From JADJDM01 sp044352985 (GTDB taxonomy: Bacteria; Bacteroidota; Bacteroidia; B-17B0; Aurantibacillaceae): 64,000 bases of DNA. Under the pieces are notes generated by a model, which saw only the letters and a list, made by a program, of their open reading frames with translations, searched no databases and was not told the origin of the DNA. The position numbers and the translations under genes are program-made. Numbering within the stretch: the stretch's first letter is position 1; every line of letters begins with the position of its first letter. This document shows positions 25,609 through 33,951 of the stretch, one piece after another. The stretch is taken from the NCBI GenBank assembly GCA_044352985.1, contig JBILCU010000002.1:186001-250000 (forward strand), read 5' to 3'.

Positions 25609-25664
25609 ATAGGAGCGGAAATCGAGCCCGAAGGGAACGTTCTGAATATTTGGAGTTGAAGAGT

Positions 25665-26717
25665 CTATTTGTAAAGTTTGCCAATATCCAAATTTGTTTG
25701 ACGCTTTTTATTTCCTGTTTTAGTAGTTAATGAATATGTTCCTTTCGTTTTTTGTAACTGTTTCACTAAATTCTCTACCTGATTTTTTGTGCACTGATAC
25801 ATTAAGCCCCTTGCTCCAGTATAAAAACAATTTAAAGAACCAAGCGCTTGGCCAAATTTTAACGCTTCAACTACTTTCTTTTGATCAATGTTACTAAAAC
25901 CCTTTAATCCCTGTTTACCAACTTTAGTAAGCAATCCTGCCGACATCCAATCACCAGCGCCCGAAGCATCAACTAGACAAGAGATTGAAAAACTTTTTAA
26001 ATTAACCCACTTTTTTTCTTTCAAAGTATGACTAAATCTATAATTAATACCCTTATCACCTTGGGTTTGTATTTCAAGAGGTACACGTTGAACAGGAAAT
26101 AATTCGCTGTAATTACTGATTCTATCTACTGAAAATTTTATAATATCGGCTACCTTTAGACATTCCTCAAATAGTCTCATTTCGCCAATAGAACTCGGTT
26201 CAAAATAGATAAGAGCTCCTTTGGATTTATAATATTTTGCAAAATCAATTGAACCTCGATTGATTCTATCAAAATAATATATTACTGGTTCACTAGTTTT
26301 CTTTACAATTTCAGGTACATCTGCACTTAAAACTGGCTTATAGTTTGGCAACCAAGCGCCATCTATAGGATCCTTAAACTCAAATTTATGAATGGGTTCC
26401 CCTAACTTATTTCTCTTATTTCTTTGAATAATTATAGGCGTTGATCCATCAGATGTTACTGTCACCAGTTTAGTTTTGACATTCCATTTCTTTAAATCTT
26501 TTATTACAGCTTTTGTAGCTAAGTTGTTCTTTAACCTAGAAATCACATAAGATTCAAAACCTAGATAGGACATAATAGAACTCACATTGCCACAAGAACC
26601 TCCTGAAAGCAATTGTTCAGGACTATTGTTTATATCGTCTATAATAATATCCAGGGCAACTAACCCAGTACCAATCCAGATTGGTTTAATTTGTTTCTTT
26701 TTTATTTTATTCTCCAT
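25665..26717 (-). CDS. PfkB/ribokinase-family sugar or nucleoside kinase
   Basis: A 350-residue protein with both PfkB signatures: GGSCGNVSSIMSYLG near residue 39 and LVDASGAGDWMSAGLL near residue 249, in which the catalytic-base Asp of GAGD is kept. It has a basic C-terminal tail (KTGNKKRQTN). The family phosphorylates ribose, fructose, nucleosides or similar compounds at a primary alcohol. It is the last gene of the six-gene operon (11-bp overlap with the gene before). In that setting it could phosphorylate the sugar or nucleoside made or released by the SIS-HAD and PRTase-like partners. The substrate is unknown. Confidence 0.85.
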   Translation of the reverse strand: MENKIKKKQIKPIWIGTGLVALDIIIDDINNSPEQLLSGGSCGNVSSIMSYLGFESYVISRLKNNLATKAVIKDLKKWNVKTKLVTVTSDGSTPIIIQRNKRNKLGEPIHKFEFKDPIDGAWLPNYKPVLSADVPEIVKKTSEPVIYYFDRINRGSIDFAKYYKSKGALIYFEPSSIGEMRLFEECLKVADIIKFSVDRISNYSELFPVQRVPLEIQTQGDKGINYRFSHTLKEKKWVNLKSFSISCLVDASGAGDWMSAGLLTKVGKQGLKGFSNIDQKKVVEALKFGQALGSLNCFYTGARGLMYQCTKNQVENLVKQLQKTKGTYSLTTKTGNKKRQTNLDIGKLYK

Positions 26718-27831
26718 ATGGTTCTCCTGTTAGCCAAATTTCATATAATATATCATTTTCCGAATTCTCTGTTCTACATTGGTCATCCAAATGATGATCA
26801 ATCGATTCTACATGCGCTATTCCAACAATTTTATCTTGTTTTTTTGACTCATAAAAAGCCATAAAAGCACCTATAGTCATCAATTTACTTGAAAGAGTTG
26901 ACAAAATGATTTTGCAACCGCCTAATATTTTAAAAGTGTTATGATACTGATCGATAGTTCTTGTCAAAAGTCTGTATATCTGAAACGGATTCTGCTCGTC
27001 TGCATAAATAATATTATTAGGTTCAAAATCGGGATCGTTAAAAAGATAATCCTGATAATAATTAATCAAATTGTCTCCACGCTTCAAATTTATTGACGGA
27101 AATGGTAACACAGGACATACCGCAACTGGTTCAAGTTCCTTATTAATTATTTTGAATTGCTCTAATTGGCCCTCGCCTAGCATTGGAATCCAAATTTTAG
27201 AATACTCATCCGTTTTTGCAATATCCGAAATTCTAAAACCGTGTGGAAATGTCATCTGCTCTTCTACACCCTTATCTTCAATAGCAGAATCCAACACGGG
27301 GTTTTCTGCTACCACAATATGTAAATTTTGCTTAGGTGATGTTTGTTGATCTATTAGGAAAAGCATTTTATTAATTAATGGTAAAAACACTCCTCTCGAC
27401 ATCGCACTAATATCTACAATAATATCCGTGAAGCCTTCCAAATCTGCTGAATTAATTATTTTGGAACTGCTTATAGATGCTATGCTCTTGTCTTCGTCTG
27501 ATCTTGTAATTAGATCCTTATAAACTGGATCGATTCCAACGGTTTCCTTTAAAAATTTTTCAAGTACTTCTGTGTGCTTTAAAACATGTTGATTCGGTGT
27601 TCTATCCTGAACTAAATTATCTTTTTTATATTTGAAAGCAATGCACTTTCGAACACCTTTTCCTTCGAGTGAAAATATTTTTGAAATACCGTGATTAGTT
27701 CTTGGGTCAAAGCCTATCCCCATTATATAACAAACATTTCTTTCACTACTTGCCAAATAATCAGTCCAGAACTGACTAAATTCAGCACCTTTCCGGATAA
27801 AATTATTTTCCCATCTTAATCCTGCTCCCAT
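26707..27831 (-). CDS. Uncharacterised conserved protein of the six-gene operon
   Basis: A 374-residue soluble protein. I do not recognise a named family. Visible features are a Rossmann-like start (VCYIMGIGFDPRTNHG, about 33-48), a second strand-loop TDIIVDISAMSRGVFLPLINK (about 135-155, quoted only in part) and a later IILSTLSSKLMTIGAF (about 309-324). The pattern of beta strands ending in small or acidic residues suggests a nucleotide- or ligand-binding alpha/beta protein, perhaps CARF- or SAVED-like in role. It overlaps its neighbours by 16 bp and 11 bp, so it is an integral component. Confidence 0.6.
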   Translation of the reverse strand: MGAGLRWENNFIRKGAEFSQFWTDYLASSERNVCYIMGIGFDPRTNHGISKIFSLEGKGVRKCIAFKYKKDNLVQDRTPNQHVLKHTEVLEKFLKETVGIDPVYKDLITRSDEDKSIASISSSKIINSADLEGFTDIIVDISAMSRGVFLPLINKMLFLIDQQTSPKQNLHIVVAENPVLDSAIEDKGVEEQMTFPHGFRISDIAKTDEYSKIWIPMLGEGQLEQFKIINKELEPVAVCPVLPFPSINLKRGDNLINYYQDYLFNDPDFEPNNIIYADEQNPFQIYRLLTRTIDQYHNTFKILGGCKIILSTLSSKLMTIGAFMAFYESKKQDKIVGIAHVESIDHHLDDQCRTENSENDILYEIWLTGEPYGE

Positions 27832-29744
27832 AAATTTTTATTTTTTGTAGGTGTATAAATTTTATCAGTCCACGGTGCTAAGTCAGTTAACTTTTTAATT
27901 TTGAATTTGCCATTATCTAATGGCAAGTTGTACTTAACGCAATACATTCGATTTAAATAGAGAACCATTAAAATTTTGCCCTGACATTTATAATTCAAAG
28001 TATAATCGATAAGATTATAAGAAATACATGTTACTAAACAACGTGCAAACCTATACATTGGGTGGTCAACATTTTTTAAGACTGTATCCTTCAAAAAAAG
28101 CCGGTCGCTCATGGTTATTGCAATTCCATTGATGCCAGGAGAATTCCAGGCATTAGGCACGTATGTTTGGGAGTAGCAGAATTTTCCTAAGGATTCAAGA
28201 AAATTTGATATTTCAAGAAAATTTGGAACTTTTTCTGTAAGTTCTTTCCACTGAACTTTACATTTTTTTAAAATAATTTCTTCTTGCCTTTCTGGTGTAA
28301 TAGTAAGATTGTAATCCTTTTTAAGTTTTTTATATACTTTTTTAGAAAGAATATCCTCGAAAACATTTCCTGCGATACTCAAGAACTGTTCAATATTTGA
28401 TGAAGACAATTTACTGATGGCGGAAAATCCGTAGTAATAAGGCACCTGCATTTCTTCATGCAAAAATAATTTAGCGGCATTTTTCACGTCATTGCCCTCT
28501 TGAACTTCTAATTGTTCTTCAGCAAGTTCTTCTCCAAAATCCATTTCCTTTTGGGGCTTATTTTCATCTCGTGTTAGCAAAATTTCCAACGTGCGCCAAG
28601 ACACTAAGCCGTCAAAGTCATTTTCATATTCTCCGTCTTTTGAATTAAGCCATTGTTTATATTTATCATCATGAAATTTTTGCTTCACACGTTCTTCAAC
28701 TGTTTTCTTGCCACTTACAATTGTTGAATTGGTTTCGTTTGTAAAAGTTGTTGATAGAAAACTTGTAAAGTTGGTTATCTCATCTTCGAATACAGCTGCT
28801 ACTCTTCTATCGGCAACCGATCTGGCAAATTTTTCAAAGCTTTTACTTGACCAATAACGTTCTAAATATATTGTATTCCGATCCCTTACTGATGTTGTTC
28901 CTTCAAGGATTTCATCCATTGTTAGAGCCTTTAACCTTTCAGCAACCCAGGTTGTAACCGGTGGTCTTTTATTAATTATTTTGTTCAGTAAGTTAGATCT
29001 TTGAGATTTAGATAAATCATGAACATTATCAAGCATAACAAGTATATCTTCTTCGATTGACTTATTCTCGAAAAATATATTTTCTTTGTTAAATAATTCC
29101 AATGAAAACAATTCGATATTACCTTCTAGAACAGAAATATCAAAACTAAAGCTGTCCATTTCTTTACAAACAGATTCTTCTAACGAGCTTGCCCAATTAA
29201 AAAAATCTTGTCCTGTTTTAAGGGCCATCACACTTTGCGGAACATTCACCCCTGTTACATTCTTTATTTCTAATAAATGAAGGTCCTCAGGGAAATTTAG
29301 GTTTTTTGAGATTGACAATGAGTGCAGAATTGAAATTACAATTCTAATGTTTAGCAATGAGTAAAAGAGCCTTTCTTTTTGAACCTCACTAAGATCAATA
29401 TGTTCCAATGATGAGTATTCATTATTGAAAGAAATAAGAGAGGCAGAAATGAGTGGTTTACGATCATCCACAACATAAAGTTCCTTTAAAATTTTATGGA
29501 TTTCTTTGCAGCCTTCATCATGCTTCTGATGTTTGATTATTTCATGCAAAACCCGGGGTGTAAACAATTTTAACAAGGTAGTTTTACCACCACCTGGGGA
29601 ACTCCTAAATATATTTACAGTATTTAAGATCGGATAATCTTTAAATAAGAATAGAATTTCCGGACTGAATAGTTTAATAAATTTACCATCAGAACCTACG
29701 TATTCTGAAGCACGACTAAAAAAAGGATTAATACCACTTCTCAT
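27816..29744 (-). CDS. AAA/ORC-CDC6-like or STAND-like ATPase
   Basis: A 642-residue protein. The P-loop is RSSPGGGKTTLLKLF (residues 47-61), slightly off the usual GxxxxGKT because Ser replaces the first Gly. Walker B is ILVMLDNVHD (about 234-243), and a sensor-1-like TTWVAERL follows. After about residue 330 comes a long helical region with an acidic stretch (EELAEEQLEVQEG), and the C-terminus may bind a partner. It is likely the NTP-driven sensor or switch of the system. It overlaps the PRTase-like gene by 4 bp and the unknown gene by 16 bp. Confidence 0.72.
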   Translation of the reverse strand: MRSGINPFFSRASEYVGSDGKFIKLFSPEILFLFKDYPILNTVNIFRSSPGGGKTTLLKLFTPRVLHEIIKHQKHDEGCKEIHKILKELYVVDDRKPLISASLISFNNEYSSLEHIDLSEVQKERLFYSLLNIRIVISILHSLSISKNLNFPEDLHLLEIKNVTGVNVPQSVMALKTGQDFFNWASSLEESVCKEMDSFSFDISVLEGNIELFSLELFNKENIFFENKSIEEDILVMLDNVHDLSKSQRSNLLNKIINKRPPVTTWVAERLKALTMDEILEGTTSVRDRNTIYLERYWSSKSFEKFARSVADRRVAAVFEDEITNFTSFLSTTFTNETNSTIVSGKKTVEERVKQKFHDDKYKQWLNSKDGEYENDFDGLVSWRTLEILLTRDENKPQKEMDFGEELAEEQLEVQEGNDVKNAAKLFLHEEMQVPYYYGFSAISKLSSSNIEQFLSIAGNVFEDILSKKVYKKLKKDYNLTITPERQEEIILKKCKVQWKELTEKVPNFLEISNFLESLGKFCYSQTYVPNAWNSPGINGIAITMSDRLFLKDTVLKNVDHPMYRFARCLVTCISYNLIDYTLNYKCQGKILMVLYLNRMYCVKYNLPLDNGKFKIKKLTDLAPWTDKIYTPTKNKNLWEQD

Positions 29745-30865
29745 AATTCTTTGTGTCTAGGGATTCTTGGAAATAAACCTTTAAATTTTAAACAACTGTC
29801 ATAAGACCATAATAACGGAACGGAATTATTAGGTGTATTATGACCAAGAACAATAGGAAGCGAACATTTACCGTACCCCATTTGAATGTTAGTACCTGTG
29901 TGTTCATCTTCAATCCCATCTTTATCATAATACTTCACATTATTACAAAGAGCAATGTATTTATCATCCGAACCAGGATTCAATTTGATCGAATCATCAA
30001 TTATATAAATGGGCTCAATATGTAAATTTTTATATGGCCAATCAGCGTTTGAAATAGTTTTGGATATTTGGTCAATAGCCTGTTTAGTACACATATATAT
30101 TACAATGTGCACTTCCAAATTATCCAAATCAAAAACCGATTCAAATTGTTCCTTATTTTTGTAAAGATTATCATATAATTGAGCGATCTTTCCTTTAAAT
30201 TTCTTTCCCTCATCTTTATATTTCAAATATGATGTCCCGCTCGCGGAAAAATCGTCCAATAAAAATAACATCTGAAATTTCGAGTCTTGTTCTGATGGCT
30301 CTGCACCATAAATATCTTTAAGATCTTCCTTCAATTTCTTGGACATTTCCATCGCTCTATCTACTGAAAGCTCGTAGGTTAAATAGACCTGCTCATGCGA
30401 TATAACACCTGGATTTGAACGTCTAAATACTTCCGTTCTTGCGCCATCACTTAAACCACAAAAGAGACATTTTCTTTTTAAGGCTTTATACTCCTGAGTT
30501 GATGTAATACCATCTATTTTCCAATATGGAATAGATTTTTTGTCTGCGATTTTACCGATTAAAATATTTTTAATTTTATCAGGAAAAACCGATGATACTA
30601 ATAAGTTCATTTCAGCATGCGAAATAAACACTAATTTTTCTTCTATAAATTCCAGTGCAGTATCTCTATCTGCCTCTTCAAATTGATTTAACCATAAAGC
30701 AAGCTTTTCTAGGAATCGCATACCTGGATAGTATTGATGATAATCATCAAATTTATATCTAGCCATATTCTGGAAATAGCGGCCGATTTTGGTCATTCTT
30801 TCCGTATCAGTATCTGGGATACTTAAAATTTTGTTTAATAGTGCCTGCGCGATCTCACTTTTCAT
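29741..30865 (-). CDS. Phosphoribosyltransferase-like protein
   Basis: A 374-residue protein. The diagnostic PRPP-binding loop is FLLDDFSASGTSYLK (Asp204-Asp205, Ser-Gly-Thr at 209-211), the form hhhhDDhxxxGT seen in type-I PRTases. Upstream is a helical N-terminal region of about 110 residues, then CLFCGLSDGARTEVFRRSNPG, which could shape the active site. It resembles the PRTase-like proteins found in bacterial conflict operons more than purine-salvage enzymes, which are much shorter. It may attach or remove ribose-phosphate. It overlaps both neighbours by 4 bp. Confidence 0.75.
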   Translation of the reverse strand: MKSEIAQALLNKILSIPDTDTERMTKIGRYFQNMARYKFDDYHQYYPGMRFLEKLALWLNQFEEADRDTALEFIEEKLVFISHAEMNLLVSSVFPDKIKNILIGKIADKKSIPYWKIDGITSTQEYKALKRKCLFCGLSDGARTEVFRRSNPGVISHEQVYLTYELSVDRAMEMSKKLKEDLKDIYGAEPSEQDSKFQMLFLLDDFSASGTSYLKYKDEGKKFKGKIAQLYDNLYKNKEQFESVFDLDNLEVHIVIYMCTKQAIDQISKTISNADWPYKNLHIEPIYIIDDSIKLNPGSDDKYIALCNNVKYYDKDGIEDEHTGTNIQMGYGKCSLPIVLGHNTPNNSVPLLWSYDSCLKFKGLFPRIPRHKEL

Positions 30866-32769
30866 ATATCAATTGTAAAATATTTATCGTGAATTTCTAT
30901 TGATCGCAAATATTCCAAAGTGGCTTTGACACCTAAGATACCCGGCCTGTTATATGACCAACAACTGTCTGGCGCTGGTGATACTTCATCAACACTTAAA
31001 GAGTATTCGGACGCTAATAATTCATAATCGTTACCAGGCCATTGACCTTTATCACCAATTGTTAAGCAGCTAAATTTTGTGTTTTTTGAGTTACAGAATT
31101 CGATAACGTTAACCTTTGAAGCTGTTTTTTTGACAACAACATCTATGGAATGTGTGGATTCTAAAAGCTGTAGTTCACTATCTGAATGACTCATAACCAT
31201 ATTTTGAATTATACGCTTTGTAGTTATCCAGTTTGAAAGATCAGTAGTTTCAATAGTTAGCTGATTTGGTCTTAGTTTTATCTCAACGTTTTTATAGGGT
31301 AATTTTAATGCCTTAACTTTTGCCTCTATCTCAACTAACTTCTTATTTGTTTTTAATTTTGTGTTTGGAAGATTATCGTCATTTAAATATCCTATGTCTG
31401 ACCCATTGTAATATCCAACAACAATATTTTTCCAATACGATTTATTAGTTATTGTATTTTGTAGATCCTCACGAACAGACTGCCCTCTACCCGTAGCTAT
31501 ACCAATTGTCAGACCCGCTTTTAATAATCGATTTAACTCAAGGGTAATCTCGTCATCTAACTTCCTTTTAAATCTATCCTCCTGTGAACATAAGGTTCCA
31601 TCATAATCAAATACAATCGCAGAGAATTTTGCACCTTTTATTTTTTTATCAAATGCAGTAAATTTTTCTGTCCAGTATTCAAGTTCATTTTTCGGAATTT
31701 CACTAATAGATGACTGACTAGTCTTTTTTAGAATAGCATTTTCCATTCGCAAATCCATTTTACTAGCCCTATTCTGTTTGTAAAATGAAGAGTACTTTAA
31801 GTGATATAGTTTGCTCCCAAATTCTGGAACACCAGGTTTTCCAGGATCAATAGATTGCATTTCACCGAAGGCATTTACTAAATAAAATGACTTTATTAAA
31901 AGTTCTATACTTGAAGCAGAAGATATTTCTTTACTGATGATAAATAACTTCGGAATATATGAGGGGATCAGATCTAATGTTTTTTTGGCGATTTGCTCCT
32001 CCTCCGGTGTAACTAGCGCAACGATTGCTGATAATTTACCTCTTTTTGCAAACCAATGGTGTCTTCCATGACCAAAATTTCTATAATCACTAAGTAGAAC
32101 ATTCCCTAAAGCTGCTTCAGTAAATTTAGATTCCAGGTCGTATGCTACAGATTGACCCCAACCACCATAAAGCACAGTGAGTGAATGTGATGGTGATAGC
32201 CGATCTGTGAAGTCTTTTAACTCAAATTGAAATTGATCATTAATATAGTTTTCTTTTAACTTGACACATTTATTATCGAACGCTTTATGAAATAAGGAAA
32301 AATAGGCCACTAATGAATTTGTAGCTAAAAATCCATCTTTCTTTGATGGCAAGGAGAAATCAATCGATTTACTAATTGAATATGAATTAGCTGATTTCGC
32401 AAGTTGAGAATCTTCTCTCATTGATATCGTACATATGTTTTTTGGATTTTGACTTATTGCAATATCAAATCCAAATAAAATATCCGTATTTCTTCCGCTT
32501 GAGCTAATAAAAATTACATTACAATTATGTAAAACTTCTTTTGAATAAAATATATCCAGTGGTGTAATTGCCTTTGCAAATTGCCCGCTATTTTGCAGCA
32601 AATTTGCAAGGTAGTAACAAGCACTTAATGAACCTCCTGATCCAACAATATAGTATGGATGTCCTTTCGATTTATTGAAAAATGCAGCTAATGAATTTGT
32701 ATCTTGACTCTCCGTCCATTTAACAGTTTCAAATAGCTGGCCAATTTCTTTTTTAAACGGCTTTCCCAT
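30862..32769 (-). CDS. SIS-HAD fusion: sugar-phosphate isomerase-like plus HAD phosphatase
   Basis: A 635-residue two-domain protein. Residues about 35-330 form a double SIS module: YYIVGSGGSLSACYYLA, then ISSSGRNTD, with the second half showing DYRNFGHGRHHWF, like the HG motif of GlmS-type isomerases. Residues about 382-620 form a Cof-type HAD phosphatase: nucleophile motif FDYDGTL (Asp388, Asp390), ATGRG, a mid-domain Lys, and GDKGQWPGND as motif IV. This joins sugar-phosphate binding or isomerisation to dephosphorylation in one chain. It follows the XRE gene with a 17-bp overlap and is the first enzymatic gene of the operon. Confidence 0.85.
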   Translation of the reverse strand: MGKPFKKEIGQLFETVKWTESQDTNSLAAFFNKSKGHPYYIVGSGGSLSACYYLANLLQNSGQFAKAITPLDIFYSKEVLHNCNVIFISSSGRNTDILFGFDIAISQNPKNICTISMREDSQLAKSANSYSISKSIDFSLPSKKDGFLATNSLVAYFSLFHKAFDNKCVKLKENYINDQFQFELKDFTDRLSPSHSLTVLYGGWGQSVAYDLESKFTEAALGNVLLSDYRNFGHGRHHWFAKRGKLSAIVALVTPEEEQIAKKTLDLIPSYIPKLFIISKEISSASSIELLIKSFYLVNAFGEMQSIDPGKPGVPEFGSKLYHLKYSSFYKQNRASKMDLRMENAILKKTSQSSISEIPKNELEYWTEKFTAFDKKIKGAKFSAIVFDYDGTLCSQEDRFKRKLDDEITLELNRLLKAGLTIGIATGRGQSVREDLQNTITNKSYWKNIVVGYYNGSDIGYLNDDNLPNTKLKTNKKLVEIEAKVKALKLPYKNVEIKLRPNQLTIETTDLSNWITTKRIIQNMVMSHSDSELQLLESTHSIDVVVKKTASKVNVIEFCNSKNTKFSCLTIGDKGQWPGNDYELLASEYSLSVDEVSPAPDSCWSYNRPGILGVKATLEYLRSIEIHDKYFTIDI

Positions 32770-33061
32770 GATTGTTTTTCTTTACTTTTTCAACAATAAT
32801 TTGTATTGCTTTATAGGCAACAGTTTCATTTTCTAATAATTCAAATATTTGATCTACTAACCAATCTGTCAGTAACGCTTCTGGATCTACTTTGTAAACC
32901 TGGGCGAATCTAAAAACCTGCTCCCTTTTTACTTTTCTTTCTCCTCTTTCAATCTTGCTTAGTAATGGGTTATCTATATCTAATAAACTCGCAACCTCTC
33001 GCTGTAATAACCCATTTTCTTCTCTCAGTTTCTTAATTTTATTACCAAACTCGTTTTCCAT
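32753..33061 (-). CDS. XRE-family repressor of the six-gene operon
   Basis: A 102-residue protein. An N-terminal HTH_3 domain (NKIKKLREENGLLQREVASL, DNPLLSKIERGERKVKREQV) is followed by a helical C-terminal tail of about 40 residues. It is the promoter-proximal gene and overlaps the SIS-HAD gene by 17 bp. A perfect palindrome covers the predicted promoter, so it very likely represses its own operon until a signal releases it. The C-terminal tail may bind that signal or a partner. Confidence 0.85.
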   Translation of the reverse strand: MENEFGNKIKKLREENGLLQREVASLLDIDNPLLSKIERGERKVKREQVFRFAQVYKVDPEALLTDWLVDQIFELLENETVAYKAIQIIVEKVKKNNHGKAV

Positions 33062-33076
33062 TTATATAAAATTGAC

Positions 33077-33098
33077 TTGTCAAATTTTGACAAATATA
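33077..33098 (-). promoter_or_regulatory. Promoter -7 box overlapped by an operator palindrome
   Basis: TTGTCAAATTTTGACAA (33077-33093) is an 8-bp perfect inverted repeat with one centre base. On the minus strand it is overlapped by TATATTTG (33091-33098), an exact match to the Bacteroidota TAnnTTTG box. It lies 16 bp before the XRE start codon. Repressor binding here would block the promoter. Confidence 0.7.
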
Positions 33099-33161
33099 AC
33101 ATTTATATTATTCGAAAAACTATGTGTTAATAAAAAATTAAATATTGAATTGATGTGATAT

Positions 33162-33929
33162 TTAATCTGACAAAATTGTTTCGCCTTTCACGAGCCATGA
33201 GAAGCCGAAGGCTAGGAATGCGATGGTTTCGAGCCAAAAAACGGGTTTGAATTTGAGAAGAGGTGCGCTTACGGAATCGGGTAAGGCGAAAAAGAGGATT
33301 AAGATGGCAATGCAACCTAGCATTATGTAGCCTGAAATCCTGTAGATTTTGTTCCTAATGAGTTTTTGGGGTGTGGGTGTGGTTTGACCCTTGGTGAATA
33401 GAAAAAGTGTAAAATAGGCCATGCCGAGGATGAATAATCCGGCTGATGCTAAATGTACTATACCTATCCAATTATGCTTTTCTACATTGCACCAAATATT
33501 ACATGGTGGTATTAATCCTGTGATTGGATCTGTTTTTAAATTAGTTGGCATTAATGCTACAAGTAATCCAAAAATACCTGTTAGGGCTGAAACAATACGG
33601 TCGGCTAAATCATAGCCTTTGTATGAGAGCATGAAAATTGAAAGTGTGCAGACGTAACCAACAAATACATCTCGCATGTTGGTGTAATAATAATTGCTGA
33701 TTGAAATTTGAATGTTGCAACAGTGCCCTAAAATAAATGAGCCCAGTACTAAAATTAGCGGAAAGAGTAAACCCAATACCCCAATAATTTTTCGGACTGT
33801 TAAGTACGACAGTACTAATTTGTTTTCTCTTTCGAGTTGCTCGTATTCACGAGGATTTTGAATTTGACCTTTACCACCGAATACTACTTTCAGTTTACGA
33901 AGGAATTCTTTGATTTTTGATTTACACAT
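33162..33929 (-). CDS. Multi-pass membrane protein of unknown function
   Basis: A 255-residue protein. A basic N-terminus (KSKIKEFLRKLKVVFGGKG) precedes about seven hydrophobic segments. The segment SISNYYYTNMRDVFVGYVC followed by FMLSYKGYDLADR is a recurring pattern in uncharacterised bacterial membrane proteins, perhaps DUF998-like. It starts 22 bp after the DnaC-like gene, so it may belong to that operon. Its role in the island is unknown. Confidence 0.6.
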   Translation of the reverse strand: MCKSKIKEFLRKLKVVFGGKGQIQNPREYEQLERENKLVLSYLTVRKIIGVLGLLFPLILVLGSFILGHCCNIQISISNYYYTNMRDVFVGYVCTLSIFMLSYKGYDLADRIVSALTGIFGLLVALMPTNLKTDPITGLIPPCNIWCNVEKHNWIGIVHLASAGLFILGMAYFTLFLFTKGQTTPTPQKLIRNKIYRISGYIMLGCIAILILFFALPDSVSAPLLKFKPVFWLETIAFLAFGFSWLVKGETILSD

Positions 33930-33951
33930 GTTTTCTATTTTTTGGTTGTTA

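Larger units (their letters stand above)
24874..25664. other. Non-coding, hairpin-rich spacer with raised GC between the two defence-like operons
   Basis: No reading frame here looks like a protein. Compared with the AT-rich genes around it, the central part (about 24940-25480) is visibly richer in G and C. It contains degenerate repeats of AATGAA-CGAAG-type strings (for example near 24985, 25228 and 25356) and the two perfect hairpins listed separately. It may be a structured RNA, a remnant of a repeat element, or a junction where two modules were joined. Confidence 0.55.

Noticed and set aside
25665..33098. Ter-type stress or nucleoside-like metabolite operon
   Set aside because: PRTase and HAD proteins occur in Ter systems, but TerD-type, ATP-grasp and aldolase-type partners are missing, and the SIS, PfkB and ORC-like parts do not belong to it.
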